A program made the position numbers and the translations under genes. This document shows, in pieces, positions 49,682-57,756 of a DNA stretch of 64,000 bases. The notes below the pieces were generated by a model that worked only from the letters and a program-made list of their open reading frames with translations, ran no database searches and was not told the origin of the DNA. Origin of the DNA: Loktanella sp. D2R18 (lineage in GTDB: Bacteria; Pseudomonadota; Alphaproteobacteria; Rhodobacterales; Rhodobacteraceae); the NCBI RefSeq assembly GCF_003318235.1, contig NZ_QOCG01000009.1, positions 186,001-250,000 on the forward strand, in the 5' to 3' direction. Positions within the stretch are counted from its first letter, which is position 1. Each line of letters starts with the position of its first letter.

Positions 49682-50788
49682 ATGACCATACAATCACTTT
49701 CGGCTGCGGCCGACGGGCTTCGCGTTACGTGGGGCGACGGCAATGCGACAACATACCCGACAATTTGGCTACGCGATAACTGTCCGTCCGGGTTCCACCC
49801 GCAAACGCATGAGCGGGTCCTTGATTTACTGGCACTGGCCCCATCACCGATCCTCACCGATGCGCAGCTCGACGATGGCGGGGTGATCTTACGCTATGCC
49901 GACGGACACATCAGCAATATCCCCACCAAACTGCTGCACGACCACCGCCCCGGACAGCGCGCGCATGACCCCGCTGCAATACAACCGCAGTTATGGCGCG
50001 CTGAAATGACCACATCATCTTTGCCACGTCATGGGGCGGCTGAGATTCTTGCGCACGACCAATCGCTCCAATCATGGATGCAAGAAACTGCCCGCTATGG
50101 CATCGCAATGATTGACCAGCTTGAAAACAGCACCAGTGCAGGCACGGATGTCGCCAAGCGGATTGGTTTTCTGCGCAAAACGAACTTTGGCACCACATTC
50201 GAGGTGGTCAACAAACCCGATCCCAATAACCTCGCTTATACTTCTGTGGCGTTGCCCTTGCATACAGATTTGCCAAACCAAGAGGTCCCGCCAGGCTATC
50301 AATTCCTGCATTGTCTCGCGAATGAGGCAACGGGCGGTGGTTCCATCTTTGCGGATGGGTTCGCGATGGCCGAAGATTTGCGGTCGGAGGACCCCGAAGC
50401 CTTTCAGCTACTTTGTGACGTGCCTATTCCGTTTCGCTTTAGCGACCAAACCGCAGATATTCGCGTGTATGAACCCGTGATCACCTTGGACAACGCGGGG
50501 AATGTGATCGAAATCCGGTACAATGCGCATTTGGCCGAGGTTTTTGATATGCCCTCCAAGATCATGGCCGATTACTATCGCGCCTACCGCGCCTTTATGG
50601 CCAAGACACGCGATCCTAAATACCGGCTCAGGTTGCGCTTACAGGCTGGTGAAATGGTGGCGTTCGACAATCGCCGAGTCCTGCACGGCCGCGATGCGTT
50701 TGATCCATCAACAGGCTTCCGGCACTTGCACGGGTGCTACGTAGACCGCGGCGAATTTGCCTCGCGTCTGCGATTGCTTGCCACATAG
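49682..50788 (+). CDS. Gamma-butyrobetaine/trimethyllysine dioxygenase-like oxygenase
   Basis: A 368-residue TauD-type 2-oxoglutarate oxygenase with the small N-terminal domain typical of gamma-butyrobetaine hydroxylase (WLRDNCPSGFHP). Iron ligands are H194 and D196 (LPLHTDLPN) and H335 (RRVLHGRDAF). The N-terminal zinc cysteine cluster of the animal enzyme is reduced to one cysteine. The likely reaction is hydroxylation of a trimethylated amine such as butyrobetaine in carnitine metabolism, but no carnitine genes are adjacent. AGG lies seven bases before the ATG. Confidence 0.85.
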   Translation: MTIQSLSAAADGLRVTWGDGNATTYPTIWLRDNCPSGFHPQTHERVLDLLALAPSPILTDAQLDDGGVILRYADGHISNIPTKLLHDHRPGQRAHDPAAIQPQLWRAEMTTSSLPRHGAAEILAHDQSLQSWMQETARYGIAMIDQLENSTSAGTDVAKRIGFLRKTNFGTTFEVVNKPDPNNLAYTSVALPLHTDLPNQEVPPGYQFLHCLANEATGGGSIFADGFAMAEDLRSEDPEAFQLLCDVPIPFRFSDQTADIRVYEPVITLDNAGNVIEIRYNAHLAEVFDMPSKIMADYYRAYRAFMAKTRDPKYRLRLRLQAGEMVAFDNRRVLHGRDAFDPSTGFRHLHGCYVDRGEFASRLRLLAT

Positions 50789-50796
50789 CGACACAT

Positions 50797-50840
50797 CTTT
50801 AGCGCCCCTTCGACTACCCCGAGGGGCGTATCCGCTAAAG
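50797..50840. terminator. Two-part inverted repeat between convergent genes
   Basis: CTTTAGC with an adjoining GCCCCT pairs with AGGGGC and GCTAAAG further on, forming a bipartite hairpin in the 46-base convergent gap and overlapping the Lrp gene's stop. Probably a bidirectional terminator, though T runs are short. Confidence 0.5.
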
Positions 50841-51296
50841 CGGCAGTGCCACCGTTGATTTGATTTCTTCCATCGACAAGAGCGCCGTAACGTTGTGCAC
50901 TTTCACCTCAGAGATTAGCGCCTGATAGAAAATATCGTAGGCACGGGCGTTTTTGACCCGGACTTTGAGGATGTAATCAATGTCGCCCGCCAGCCTGTGC
51001 GCTTCTTGCACTTCGGGGCGTGATTTCAACGCCTTAAGAAATTTTCCTTGCCAGTCCGCATCATGCGCGGATGTGCGGATCAAGACGAAGAAACAGGCCT
51101 CAAACCCCAGCGCTTCGGCATCCAGCATTACCGTTTGTTGGCCGATAATCCCGGCCTCACGCATTTTGCGAATGCGATTCCAAACGGGTGTCTTGGATGA
51201 CCCAACATTCTTAGCGATTTCGTCCAGTGACTGCGCGGCATCGGCCTGTAAAGCCGCCAAAATTTTCCGATCTGTCGCATCAATCCGTACCGACAT
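50835..51296 (-). CDS. Lrp/AsnC family transcriptional regulator
   Basis: A 153-residue regulator: N-terminal winged helix (IDATDRKILAALQADAAQSLDEIA, with SSKTPVWNRIRKM as recognition helix) and a C-terminal RAM ligand-sensing domain (about 70-145). It is transcribed divergently from the cysG operon, 135 bases apart, an arrangement that suggests it controls siroheme and sulfite reductase genes in response to an amino acid such as cysteine or methionine. The ATG at 51296 has GGAG eight bases upstream. Confidence 0.9.
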   Translation of the reverse strand: MSVRIDATDRKILAALQADAAQSLDEIAKNVGSSKTPVWNRIRKMREAGIIGQQTVMLDAEALGFEACFFVLIRTSAHDADWQGKFLKALKSRPEVQEAHRLAGDIDYILKVRVKNARAYDIFYQALISEVKVHNVTALLSMEEIKSTVALPL

Positions 51297-51431
51297 TCTC
51301 AATTCTCCGCATTCATAGGACGGGCGGTCCAAATTCGCGGGCAACCGGAACAACTTTCCTTAACTGCCCTGTAGGGGGCGTAAATAGCAGAACAATATTC
51401 TATATTAAACCCATCAAATCAGAGGTTCGCT

Positions 51432-52823
51432 ATGCAGCACTTTCCAATCTTCCTTGCCGTCGCCGGCCAAACCATTGTCCTTTCGGGCGGTGGTGATGCG
51501 GCAATGGCAAAGCTGCGCCTGCTTTTAAAGACCGAAGCCGCGCTGACCGTAATCGCTGCGAATGCTGCACCTGAAATCACCCGATGGGCGGCCCAAGGCA
51601 AACTCTCTCTCGTCACACGCGCCATGCAACCCGGTGACGCCACAGGTGCCGCGCTGTTTTACGCTGCCAATGAAAATGATGCCGAAGACGCCCGTGTCGC
51701 AGCGATCGCCACCGCCGAAGGGGCGCTGGTCAATATTGTCGATAACCTTGCTGACAGCCAGTTCATCACCCCTGCCATCGTAGACCGTGATCCCGTGACC
51801 GTCGCCATTGGCACCGAAGGGGCCGCCCCTGTGCTGGCCCGCGCGATCAAAGCGGATCTTGAAACACGTCTCCCGCAATCTTTGGGCACATTGGCGCGGA
51901 TCGGTAAAACATTCCGGCACGCTGTCGACGTATTACCCTTGGGACGTAAACGCCGGGATTTCTGGGAATCTTTCTATTTTGGCAGCGGGCCAAAGGCGCT
52001 TGAAGAAAACGGCACAGCTGCAATCATTCCAACCTTAGAAACGCTGCTAGACCAGCAAATCATGGCAGCCGATGCGGCTGGCCATGTTGATCTTGTCGGC
52101 GCAGGCCCGGGCGATCCTGAACTTTTGACACTTAAAGCGCGCAATGCGCTCGATAAAGCCGACGTCGTCATCCACGACCGCTTGGTCACGCCTGAAATTC
52201 TTGAACTCGCACGCCGCGAAGCGATCATCATTGATGCGGGCAAAGAAGGTTTCGGCCCGTCTATGGACCAAAGTCATATCGATGCGCTGATCGTAGAACA
52301 TGCGCAAAACGGTCACCAAGTTGTACGCCTTAAGGCAGGTGACCCCACCGTGTTTGGCCGTCTTGACGAAGAAATCGCCGCACTTGAAACCGCTGATGTC
52401 AGCTATAGCATCATTCCCGGCATCACCGCTGCATCCGCCGCCGTGGCGAGCATCGGTCAAAGCCTGACAAAACGCGGCCGCAATTCGGCTGTGCGACTGA
52501 TCACCGGTCATGACACCAAAGGCTATGCAGATCACGATTGGGCTGCGCTGGCCGCACCCGGCGAAGTCGCTGCCATCTATATGGGCAAGAAATCAGCCCG
52601 TTTCATTCAGGGTCGCCTGTTGATGCATGGCGCGGACCCTGCGACGCCCGTGACGATTATCGAAAACGTCAGCCGCACCGACCAACGCATCATCGCAACC
52701 ACATTGGGCGCGCTTGAACCAACCATGACAAACGCCAATCTGACTGGCCCCGCCATCACGTTTTACGGTCTCGCTCCACGCGATGCCGCAACCCAATCGC
52801 TGAGCCTCAAGGAGTTCGCATAA
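51432..52823 (+). CDS. cysG: Siroheme synthase (precorrin-2 dehydrogenase, ferrochelatase, uroporphyrinogen methyltransferase)
   Basis: A 463-residue trifunctional enzyme making siroheme from uroporphyrinogen III. The N-terminal CysG_N half begins with a nucleotide-binding motif (VLSGGGDAAMAKLRLLL), and the C-terminal half is a complete SAM-dependent methyltransferase (VGAGPGDPELLTLKA, HDRLVTPEIL, RLKAGDPTVFGR, PGITAASA). It opens the sulfite reduction operon; the TAA stop overlaps the next ATG by one base. Siroheme is the cofactor of the reductase two genes downstream. Confidence 0.95.
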   Translation: MQHFPIFLAVAGQTIVLSGGGDAAMAKLRLLLKTEAALTVIAANAAPEITRWAAQGKLSLVTRAMQPGDATGAALFYAANENDAEDARVAAIATAEGALVNIVDNLADSQFITPAIVDRDPVTVAIGTEGAAPVLARAIKADLETRLPQSLGTLARIGKTFRHAVDVLPLGRKRRDFWESFYFGSGPKALEENGTAAIIPTLETLLDQQIMAADAAGHVDLVGAGPGDPELLTLKARNALDKADVVIHDRLVTPEILELARREAIIIDAGKEGFGPSMDQSHIDALIVEHAQNGHQVVRLKAGDPTVFGRLDEEIAALETADVSYSIIPGITAASAAVASIGQSLTKRGRNSAVRLITGHDTKGYADHDWAALAAPGEVAAIYMGKKSARFIQGRLLMHGADPATPVTIIENVSRTDQRIIATTLGALEPTMTNANLTGPAITFYGLAPRDAATQSLSLKEFA

Positions 52824-53122
52824 TGCCCCGTGCTTTTACCCCCAAAGTCATCACCGCCAACGCGCTGATTGCAGGTGACGCCGTCTGGTTTACCGCCGAC
52901 AATCGCTGGAGCCCAAAGATCAGCGAGGCCGAGTTTATCTCCGACGAAGCCCACGCCGATCTGCGCCTGCTCGAAGCGCAGGCCCGTCAAGATGAAATCG
53001 CAGGCGCCTATTTGGCAGATGCCAAGGACGGGCCAAACGGCCCCGAAGCCACCCACTTTCGTGAAGAATTCCGCACACGCGGCCCTTCAAACTATGCCCA
53101 CGGCAAACAGGTAGAGCTTTAA
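52823..53122 (+). CDS. DUF2849 protein
   Basis: A 99-residue small protein of the DUF2849 family (PRAFTPKVITANALIAGDAVWF at the N-terminus). It is found almost only between cysG and the sulfite reductase gene in alphaproteobacteria, as here, so a helper role in sulfite reduction is inferred; biochemistry is unknown. It overlaps cysG by one base and ends two bases before the reductase start. Confidence 0.85.
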   Translation: MPRAFTPKVITANALIAGDAVWFTADNRWSPKISEAEFISDEAHADLRLLEAQARQDEIAGAYLADAKDGPNGPEATHFREEFRTRGPSNYAHGKQVEL

Positions 53123-53124
53123 TC

Positions 53125-54795
53125 ATGTACAAGTATAACGACTTTGACGAAGCCTTTGTCCGCGAGCGCGTTGCGCAATTTCGTGGTCAAGTCGAACGCC
53201 GCATTGACGGATCACTGACCGAAGATGAATTCAAACCCTTGCGTTTGATGAATGGACTGTACCTGCAATTGCACGCCTATATGCTGCGTGTGGCGGTGCC
53301 TTATGGCACGCTGAACCCAGCGCAGATGCGCCAACTTGCCTATATTGCTGACCGCTGGGACAAGGGTTACGGCCACTTCACCACGCGGCAGAACGTCCAA
53401 TACAATTGGCCGAAACTCGACGATGTGCCTGACATGCTGGAAGCATTAGCGGATGTCGAAATGCACGCACTGCAAACGTCGGGTAATACGATCCGCAACG
53501 TGACGGCAGATCACTTTGCAGGCGCATCAGCCGATGAAATCGAAGACCCGCGCCCGGTTGCTGAATTGCTGCGTCAGTGGTCCACCGATCACCCAGAATT
53601 CCAGTTTTTGCCACGTAAATTTAAGATCGCCGTAAGTGGCGCCAAACACGACCGCGCTGTAACAAAAGCGCATGATATCGGCGTACGCATGGTGCACAAT
53701 GACGCCGGCGAAGCGGGCTATGAAATCATCGTGGGCGGTGGTCTTGGCCGCACACCAATGGTTGGCAAAGTGCTGCGCGCATTCCTGCCCCGCGAGGAAT
53801 TGCTGGCCTACTGCGAAGCCGTCGTTAGCGTTTACAACCTGCTGGGGCGTCGCGATAACAAATACAAAGCCCGCATCAAAATCACGGTCCATGAAAATGG
53901 CCTCGAAAAGATGCAAGAGCTGGTCGAAGCGCGTTTTGAAGAAATTCGCAAGGGTTTCACTGGCTTTGATCAAGAGATGCTCAAGCGGATTGAAACCGCG
54001 TTTGCGTCGCCCGCCTATGTGTCAAAATCATCCGGGAATTTTGAGGCCGCGCGTCTTGCCAACCCGGCATTTCGGTCGTGGGCAGATACCAACATCGCAG
54101 CACACAAAGCCCCCGGATATGCGATCGTTTCGATCAGCATCAAAAAGCACGGGCAAACACCCGGCGACGCCACATCACACCAAATGCGCGTGATGGCAGA
54201 TTTGGCCGAAAAATATGGCCACCACGAACTGCGTATCAGCCACGAACAGAACGTGATCCTGCCGCATGTTCATCAAGGCGATCTGCCAGCGGTATACGCC
54301 GCATTGCGCGAAGCAGATTTAGCAACCGCAAACATCGGCCTCGTTAGCGATATTATCGCCTGCCCTGGCATGGATTATTGTGCGCTGGCGACCGCCCGGT
54401 CGATCCCAATTGCGCAAGACATCGCAACCCGTTTTGACGAGTTAAAGATCGAACACGAAATTGGTGAACTGAAGATCAAAATTTCGGGCTGCATCAATGC
54501 TTGTGGGCACCACCATGTTGGGCACATTGGGATTTTGGGCTTGGACCGCGCTGGCGTGGAAAACTACCAAATTACGCTCGGCGGTGACGGCACTGAAACC
54601 ACAACAATCGGCACACGTGCTGGCCCCGGATTTAGCGCAGATGACATCGTGCCCGCAATTGAGCGGCTTGTGACCGGTTATCTTGATCTGCGCGAAAACG
54701 CGGATGAGACCTTTTTGCAAGCCTACCGCCGCCTTGGGATGGAACCATTTAAGGCTATCCTCTATCCATCCGAGGACAAAGCAAATGCCGCTTAA
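53125..54795 (+). CDS. Ferredoxin-dependent nitrite/sulfite reductase hemoprotein
   Basis: A 556-residue siroheme and 4Fe-4S enzyme that reduces sulfite to sulfide (or nitrite to ammonia). The cluster cysteines are in ACPGMDYCALA (C-x5-C) and ISGCINACGHHHVGH (C-x3-C), the last bridging the siroheme. TTRQNVQYNWPK is the conserved anion-binding region. The setting with cysG and cysH argues for sulfite. Cys-Tyr cross-link residues cannot be judged by eye. cysH starts 11 bases before its stop. Confidence 0.93.
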   Translation: MYKYNDFDEAFVRERVAQFRGQVERRIDGSLTEDEFKPLRLMNGLYLQLHAYMLRVAVPYGTLNPAQMRQLAYIADRWDKGYGHFTTRQNVQYNWPKLDDVPDMLEALADVEMHALQTSGNTIRNVTADHFAGASADEIEDPRPVAELLRQWSTDHPEFQFLPRKFKIAVSGAKHDRAVTKAHDIGVRMVHNDAGEAGYEIIVGGGLGRTPMVGKVLRAFLPREELLAYCEAVVSVYNLLGRRDNKYKARIKITVHENGLEKMQELVEARFEEIRKGFTGFDQEMLKRIETAFASPAYVSKSSGNFEAARLANPAFRSWADTNIAAHKAPGYAIVSISIKKHGQTPGDATSHQMRVMADLAEKYGHHELRISHEQNVILPHVHQGDLPAVYAALREADLATANIGLVSDIIACPGMDYCALATARSIPIAQDIATRFDELKIEHEIGELKIKISGCINACGHHHVGHIGILGLDRAGVENYQITLGGDGTETTTIGTRAGPGFSADDIVPAIERLVTGYLDLRENADETFLQAYRRLGMEPFKAILYPSEDKANAA

Positions 54796-55504
54796 GGAGT
54801 TCGCCGAACGTCGGAACCTGCTGCACCGCGGTAGTGACGCACAAACAGTGTTGCGTCATGCGTTGGACGATGTGCAATTGGGCAAGGTCGCGATGGTGTC
54901 ATCTTTTGGCGCCGAAAGCATTGTGTTGTTGCATATGATTGCGCAGATCAATCCGGCAACGCCCGTGATTTTTCTGGATACAGAAATGCTGTTCCCAGAA
55001 ACGCTGCAATATCAAAAAGATGTCGCAGCCAAATTGGGCCTGACAGATGTGCGTATCATTAGCCCAGCACGTGATGCGGTTCTGATCGAGGATGTCGATG
55101 GGTTGCTGCATCAGGCCGATACGGACGCCTGCTGTGATCTGCGAAAGACACGGCCATTGGCCTCTGCACTTGCAGAGTTCGACGGTTGGATTACCGGGCG
55201 CAAGCGCTATCAGAACGGCCAACGCGCAAAGCTACCGCTGTTCGAAAAAGACGAAGCAAAGATTAAGATTAATCCATTGGCAAACTGGGGTCCCGAAGAC
55301 CTCAAGGCCTATATGGAAGACCACAAGCTTCCCCGGCACCCGCTGGTCGCCCAAGGCTACCCGTCGATCGGCTGCATGCCCTGCACAAGCCGGGTTAGCG
55401 CAGGCGAAGATCCACGCGCCGGGCGCTGGCGTGACACTGAAAAAGAAGAATGCGGCATTCATTTTGAAAACGGCAAAATGGTGCGCGGAGGAAAAGCAGC
55501 ATGA
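54785..55504 (+). CDS. cysH: Assimilatory adenylyl-sulfate (APS) reductase
   Basis: Reduces APS to sulfite with thioredoxin. The 239-residue protein has the paired cysteines C116-C117 and C197-x2-C200 that hold a 4Fe-4S cluster, which marks APS reductases and is missing in the PAPS reductase of E. coli; the catalytic cysteine is C223 (EECGIHFE). Thus no APS kinase is needed. The ATG at 54785 overlaps the reductase gene by 11 bases, with GAGGA upstream; the stop overlaps the next gene (ATGA). Confidence 0.94.
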   Translation: MPLKEFAERRNLLHRGSDAQTVLRHALDDVQLGKVAMVSSFGAESIVLLHMIAQINPATPVIFLDTEMLFPETLQYQKDVAAKLGLTDVRIISPARDAVLIEDVDGLLHQADTDACCDLRKTRPLASALAEFDGWITGRKRYQNGQRAKLPLFEKDEAKIKINPLANWGPEDLKAYMEDHKLPRHPLVAQGYPSIGCMPCTSRVSAGEDPRAGRWRDTEKEECGIHFENGKMVRGGKAA

Positions 55505-55908
55505 GCGTGATTGTAACAGATAACGGATTCGGTACTGACGACTGGAGCGCGGGATTTATCGCGCGTGATGAAGCGCCAGCCAATGGTGACTACTGCATTG
55601 ATCTTACATCAGATACTGCCCCAGAAACATTGGCGCAGTTGACCAACGCACCGATGATCCGTATTGATTTTCCATCCTTCGCGGATGGTCGTGGCTTTAC
55701 CTTAGCTGCAATGCTGCGCCGTGCAGGATATCAAGGGCGCTTGCGCGCCAAAGGCCACGTGATTGCCGACCAATACGCCATGGCGCGCCGGTCCGGTTTT
55801 GACGAGGTTGAAATTGACGACGCGCTAGCCACTCGCCAGCCAGAAGACCAATGGCTTTTCCGTGCGGATTGGCAAAATCACAACTATCAGGCTCGGATGC
55901 GCGGCTAA
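55501..55908 (+). CDS. DUF934 protein
   Basis: A 135-residue protein of the DUF934 family (IRIDFPSFADGRGFTLAAMLR, then LRAKGHVIADQYAMARRSGFDEVE). Genes of this family are nearly always linked to cysH/cysI, and it is presumed to help sulfite assimilation; its activity is unknown. The ATG overlaps the cysH stop by four bases, so it is the last gene of the tight cys block before a 69-base gap. Confidence 0.88.
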   Translation: MSVIVTDNGFGTDDWSAGFIARDEAPANGDYCIDLTSDTAPETLAQLTNAPMIRIDFPSFADGRGFTLAAMLRRAGYQGRLRAKGHVIADQYAMARRSGFDEVEIDDALATRQPEDQWLFRADWQNHNYQARMRG

Positions 55909-55918
55909 GCCCCTTCCC

Positions 55919-55932
55919 CTGATCCAAATCAA
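55919..55932. promoter_or_regulatory. FNR/FnrL-type box upstream of fpr
   Basis: CTGATCCAAATCAA (TTGATTTGGATCAG on the other strand) matches TTGAT-N4-ATCAA with one mismatch and lies 46 bases before the fpr start. It suggests that fpr has its own oxygen-responsive promoter. Confidence 0.55.
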
Positions 55933-55946
55933 CGACTACACCGGAG

Positions 55947-55967
55947 GGCGGCCCTATCAGGGTCGCC
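55947..55967 (+). promoter_or_regulatory. Hairpin between Shine-Dalgarno sequence and fpr start
   Basis: GGCGGCCCT and AGGGTCGCC form nine pairs (one G-U) with an ATC loop. GGAGG (55943-55947) lies just before it and the ATG ten bases after it. With the hairpin folded, the Shine-Dalgarno spacing becomes normal; without it, it is about 30 bases. Confidence 0.45.
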
Positions 55968-55977
55968 AATATTCATT

Positions 55978-56826
55978 ATGACCGAGCAAAAACCCGTGAC
56001 CGAAAATACAGCAAAAGCCGTGCCCGTCTTGCCTGATGCGCAGACAGTGACGGACGTCAAACACTATACCGATACTTTGTTTTCATTCCGCACCACCCGG
56101 CCCGCTTCGCTGCGTTTTCGGTCTGGTGAATTCGTGATGATCGGGTTGATGGGCGATCCCAACCCAGAAACAGGCAAACAACGCCCGTTGTTGCGCGCTT
56201 ATTCCATCGCCTCCCCATCCTGGGATGAGGAAATGGAATTTTATTCCATCAAAGTGCAGAACGGCCCGCTGACATCGAAATTACAGCACCTTAAGGTCGG
56301 CGATCAGATTATTCTAAAACCCAAGCCTGTCGGCACCTTGGTGCATGATGCGGTTTTGCCCGGTAAACGGCTGTATTTCTTTTCTACAGGCACAGGGTTT
56401 GCCCCTTTCGCAAGCCTGCTGCGCGAACCACAAACCTATGAAGATTATGATGAAATCATCATGACCCATACCTGCCGCGAAGTCGGCGAATTGACCTATG
56501 GCCGCGATTTGATCGAAGGCCTGAAAACTGATGAGCTGCTCAACGAAGTGATCGGCGAAGGGTTCTGGAAGAAAATCAAATACTACCCAACCACGACACG
56601 TGAAGAGAGCCCTAAGATGGGCCGCATCACCACATTGATCGAAAATGGCGAACTGTTTGCAGATCTCGGCGTGCCTGCGCTCGATCCGGCAACGGACCGC
56701 GCGATGGTCTGCGGGTCGCTTGCATTTAACCTTGATATCAAGGAACTGATGGAAAAGGCCGGCCTGAATGAAGGCGCCAATTCGGAACCAGGCGAGTTCG
56801 TCATCGAGAAAGCCTTTGTCGGCTAA
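55978..56826 (+). CDS. fpr: Ferredoxin-NADP reductase
   Basis: A 282-residue FAD enzyme of the bacterial FPR group that moves electrons between NADPH and ferredoxin or flavodoxin. FAD motifs (FRSGEFVMIGL, LLRAYSIASP) and the NADP site (STGTGFAPFASLLRE, then MVCGSLAFN) are complete. The tail ends in EKAFVG, a C-terminal extension like Rhodobacter FPR. It may reduce the ferredoxin used by the sulfite reductase upstream. The ATG 55978 has no close ribosome site; see the hairpin at 55947. Confidence 0.95.
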   Translation: MTEQKPVTENTAKAVPVLPDAQTVTDVKHYTDTLFSFRTTRPASLRFRSGEFVMIGLMGDPNPETGKQRPLLRAYSIASPSWDEEMEFYSIKVQNGPLTSKLQHLKVGDQIILKPKPVGTLVHDAVLPGKRLYFFSTGTGFAPFASLLREPQTYEDYDEIIMTHTCREVGELTYGRDLIEGLKTDELLNEVIGEGFWKKIKYYPTTTREESPKMGRITTLIENGELFADLGVPALDPATDRAMVCGSLAFNLDIKELMEKAGLNEGANSEPGEFVIEKAFVG

Positions 56827-56843
56827 AGCTTTCACAAAGCATT

Positions 56844-56881
56844 AAAAAAGGGCCGCGTCAGCAATGACACGGCCCTTTTTT
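56844..56881. terminator. Bidirectional terminator after fpr
   Basis: AAAAAAGGGCCG pairs with CGGCCCTTTTTT, 12 base pairs, with extra pairing (GTCA/TGAC) in the loop. The A and T runs on both sides let it serve fpr and the convergent repeat-protein gene. Confidence 0.9.
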
Positions 56882-56900
56882 ATTGGTGGTGCTATCCGGC

Positions 56901-57566
56901 TTACATGCCCAACATGCCCTTAAGCTGGTCAAGTGCTGCTTCCAATAGCTCTGGGTTGTCCTTGGCAGCGTCCAGCGCGGTGGTGATGGTTGTCTTTTGG
57001 ATGATTGACAGGTCGGACCCTTCAACCAGTTCCATCACTTTATCCGCGTCAAAACCGTCTGTTGTCAGTAGGTCAGTGACGGAAGTTTCTTCCATTGCCT
57101 CTTCAACAACTTCTTCTGCAGCCTCGGTGGCTTCAGCAGCTGCGGCTTCGGCTTCGGCAGCAGCGGCGGCTTCCAACTCAGCGGCAGCAGCTTCAGCGGC
57201 TTCGGCTTCGGCAGCAGCGGTGGCTTCCAACTCAGCGGCAGCAGCTTCAGCAGCTTCTGCTTCGGCTGCAACGGCAGCTTCCAACTCAGCGGCGGCAGCG
57301 GCAGCAGCTTCTGCTTCGGCAGCAGCGGCGGCTTCCAATTCAGCGGCAGCGGCTTCAGCGGCTTCTGCTTCGGCAGCAGCGGCAGCTTCCAATTCAGCGG
57401 CAGCAGCTTCAGCGGCTTCTGCTTCGGCAGCAGCGGCGGCTTCCGCTTGTGCAGTCGCTCCGGTTAAAACGCCGACAGCATCTGCGGGTCCACGGCCATT
57501 GGCAGCGTATTGGTAGCCAAAAAACCCAAGCACGGCCACGATGACCAAAATTGCAATCGCTCTCAT
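56901..57566 (-). CDS. Membrane-anchored Ala/Glu 18-residue repeat protein
   Basis: A 221-residue protein. One N-terminal membrane helix (about 3-18) is followed by five copies of an 18-residue unit (E-L-E at 58, 76, 94, 112 and 130) made almost only of Ala and Glu, and then a C-terminal domain of about 60 residues (VTDLLTTDGFDADKVMELVE to LKGMLGM). Eighteen residues equal five turns of alpha helix, so this should be one rigid, straight rod holding the end domain away from the membrane. Function unknown. The length of the rod could vary by recombination between repeats. Confidence 0.75.
   Translation of the reverse strand: MRAIAILVIVAVLGFFGYQYAANGRGPADAVGVLTGATAQAEAAAAAEAEAAEAAAAELEAAAAAEAEAAEAAAAELEAAAAAEAEAAAAAAAELEAAVAAEAEAAEAAAAELEATAAAEAEAAEAAAAELEAAAAAEAEAAAAEATEAAEEVVEEAMEETSVTDLLTTDGFDADKVMELVEGSDLSIIQKTTITTALDAAKDNPELLEAALDQLKGMLGM
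57129..57449 (-). repeat. 54-base tandem repeat array coding the Ala/Glu rod
   Basis: Five to six copies of a 54-base unit, with mostly synonymous or Ala/Val/Thr differences between copies. A site where slippage or unequal exchange could change protein length. Confidence 0.75.
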
Positions 57567-57619
57567 TTTAATATCCTTTCAGATCAAATTTGCGAACCTC
57601 AGGGGCCCTTAATGCGGAT

Positions 57620-57751
57620 ATGTCAGATGATACGCACAAGGTGAAGCAAAAACAGGCCATAAACTATGGGATCGGCACAGTTTTGCGGGTTGAAGACCGC
57701 CGCCGCACAGTTTACTTTGCAGATCACCTAGACGGAACAATTAAAGGATAA
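57620..57751 (+). CDS. Possible 43-residue protein upstream of infC
   Basis: A short frame from ATG 57620 to TAA 57751. Its second half ([23 protein letters not shown]) looks like a small beta-barrel of the Tudor/DUF3553 sort: G-x-G-x-V followed by a V-x-F strand. The stop overlaps the infC ribosome site, which would couple translation. The ATG has no good ribosome site of its own, so it may be a leader ORF rather than a true gene. Confidence 0.35.
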   Translation: MSDDTHKVKQKQAINYGIGTVLRVEDRRRTVYFADHLDGTIKG

Positions 57752-57756
57752 AGACC

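Noticed and set aside
57129-57449. Regularly spaced repeats that could suggest a CRISPR array
   Set aside because: The units are adjacent, without unique spacers, and keep one reading frame coding Ala/Glu repeats.
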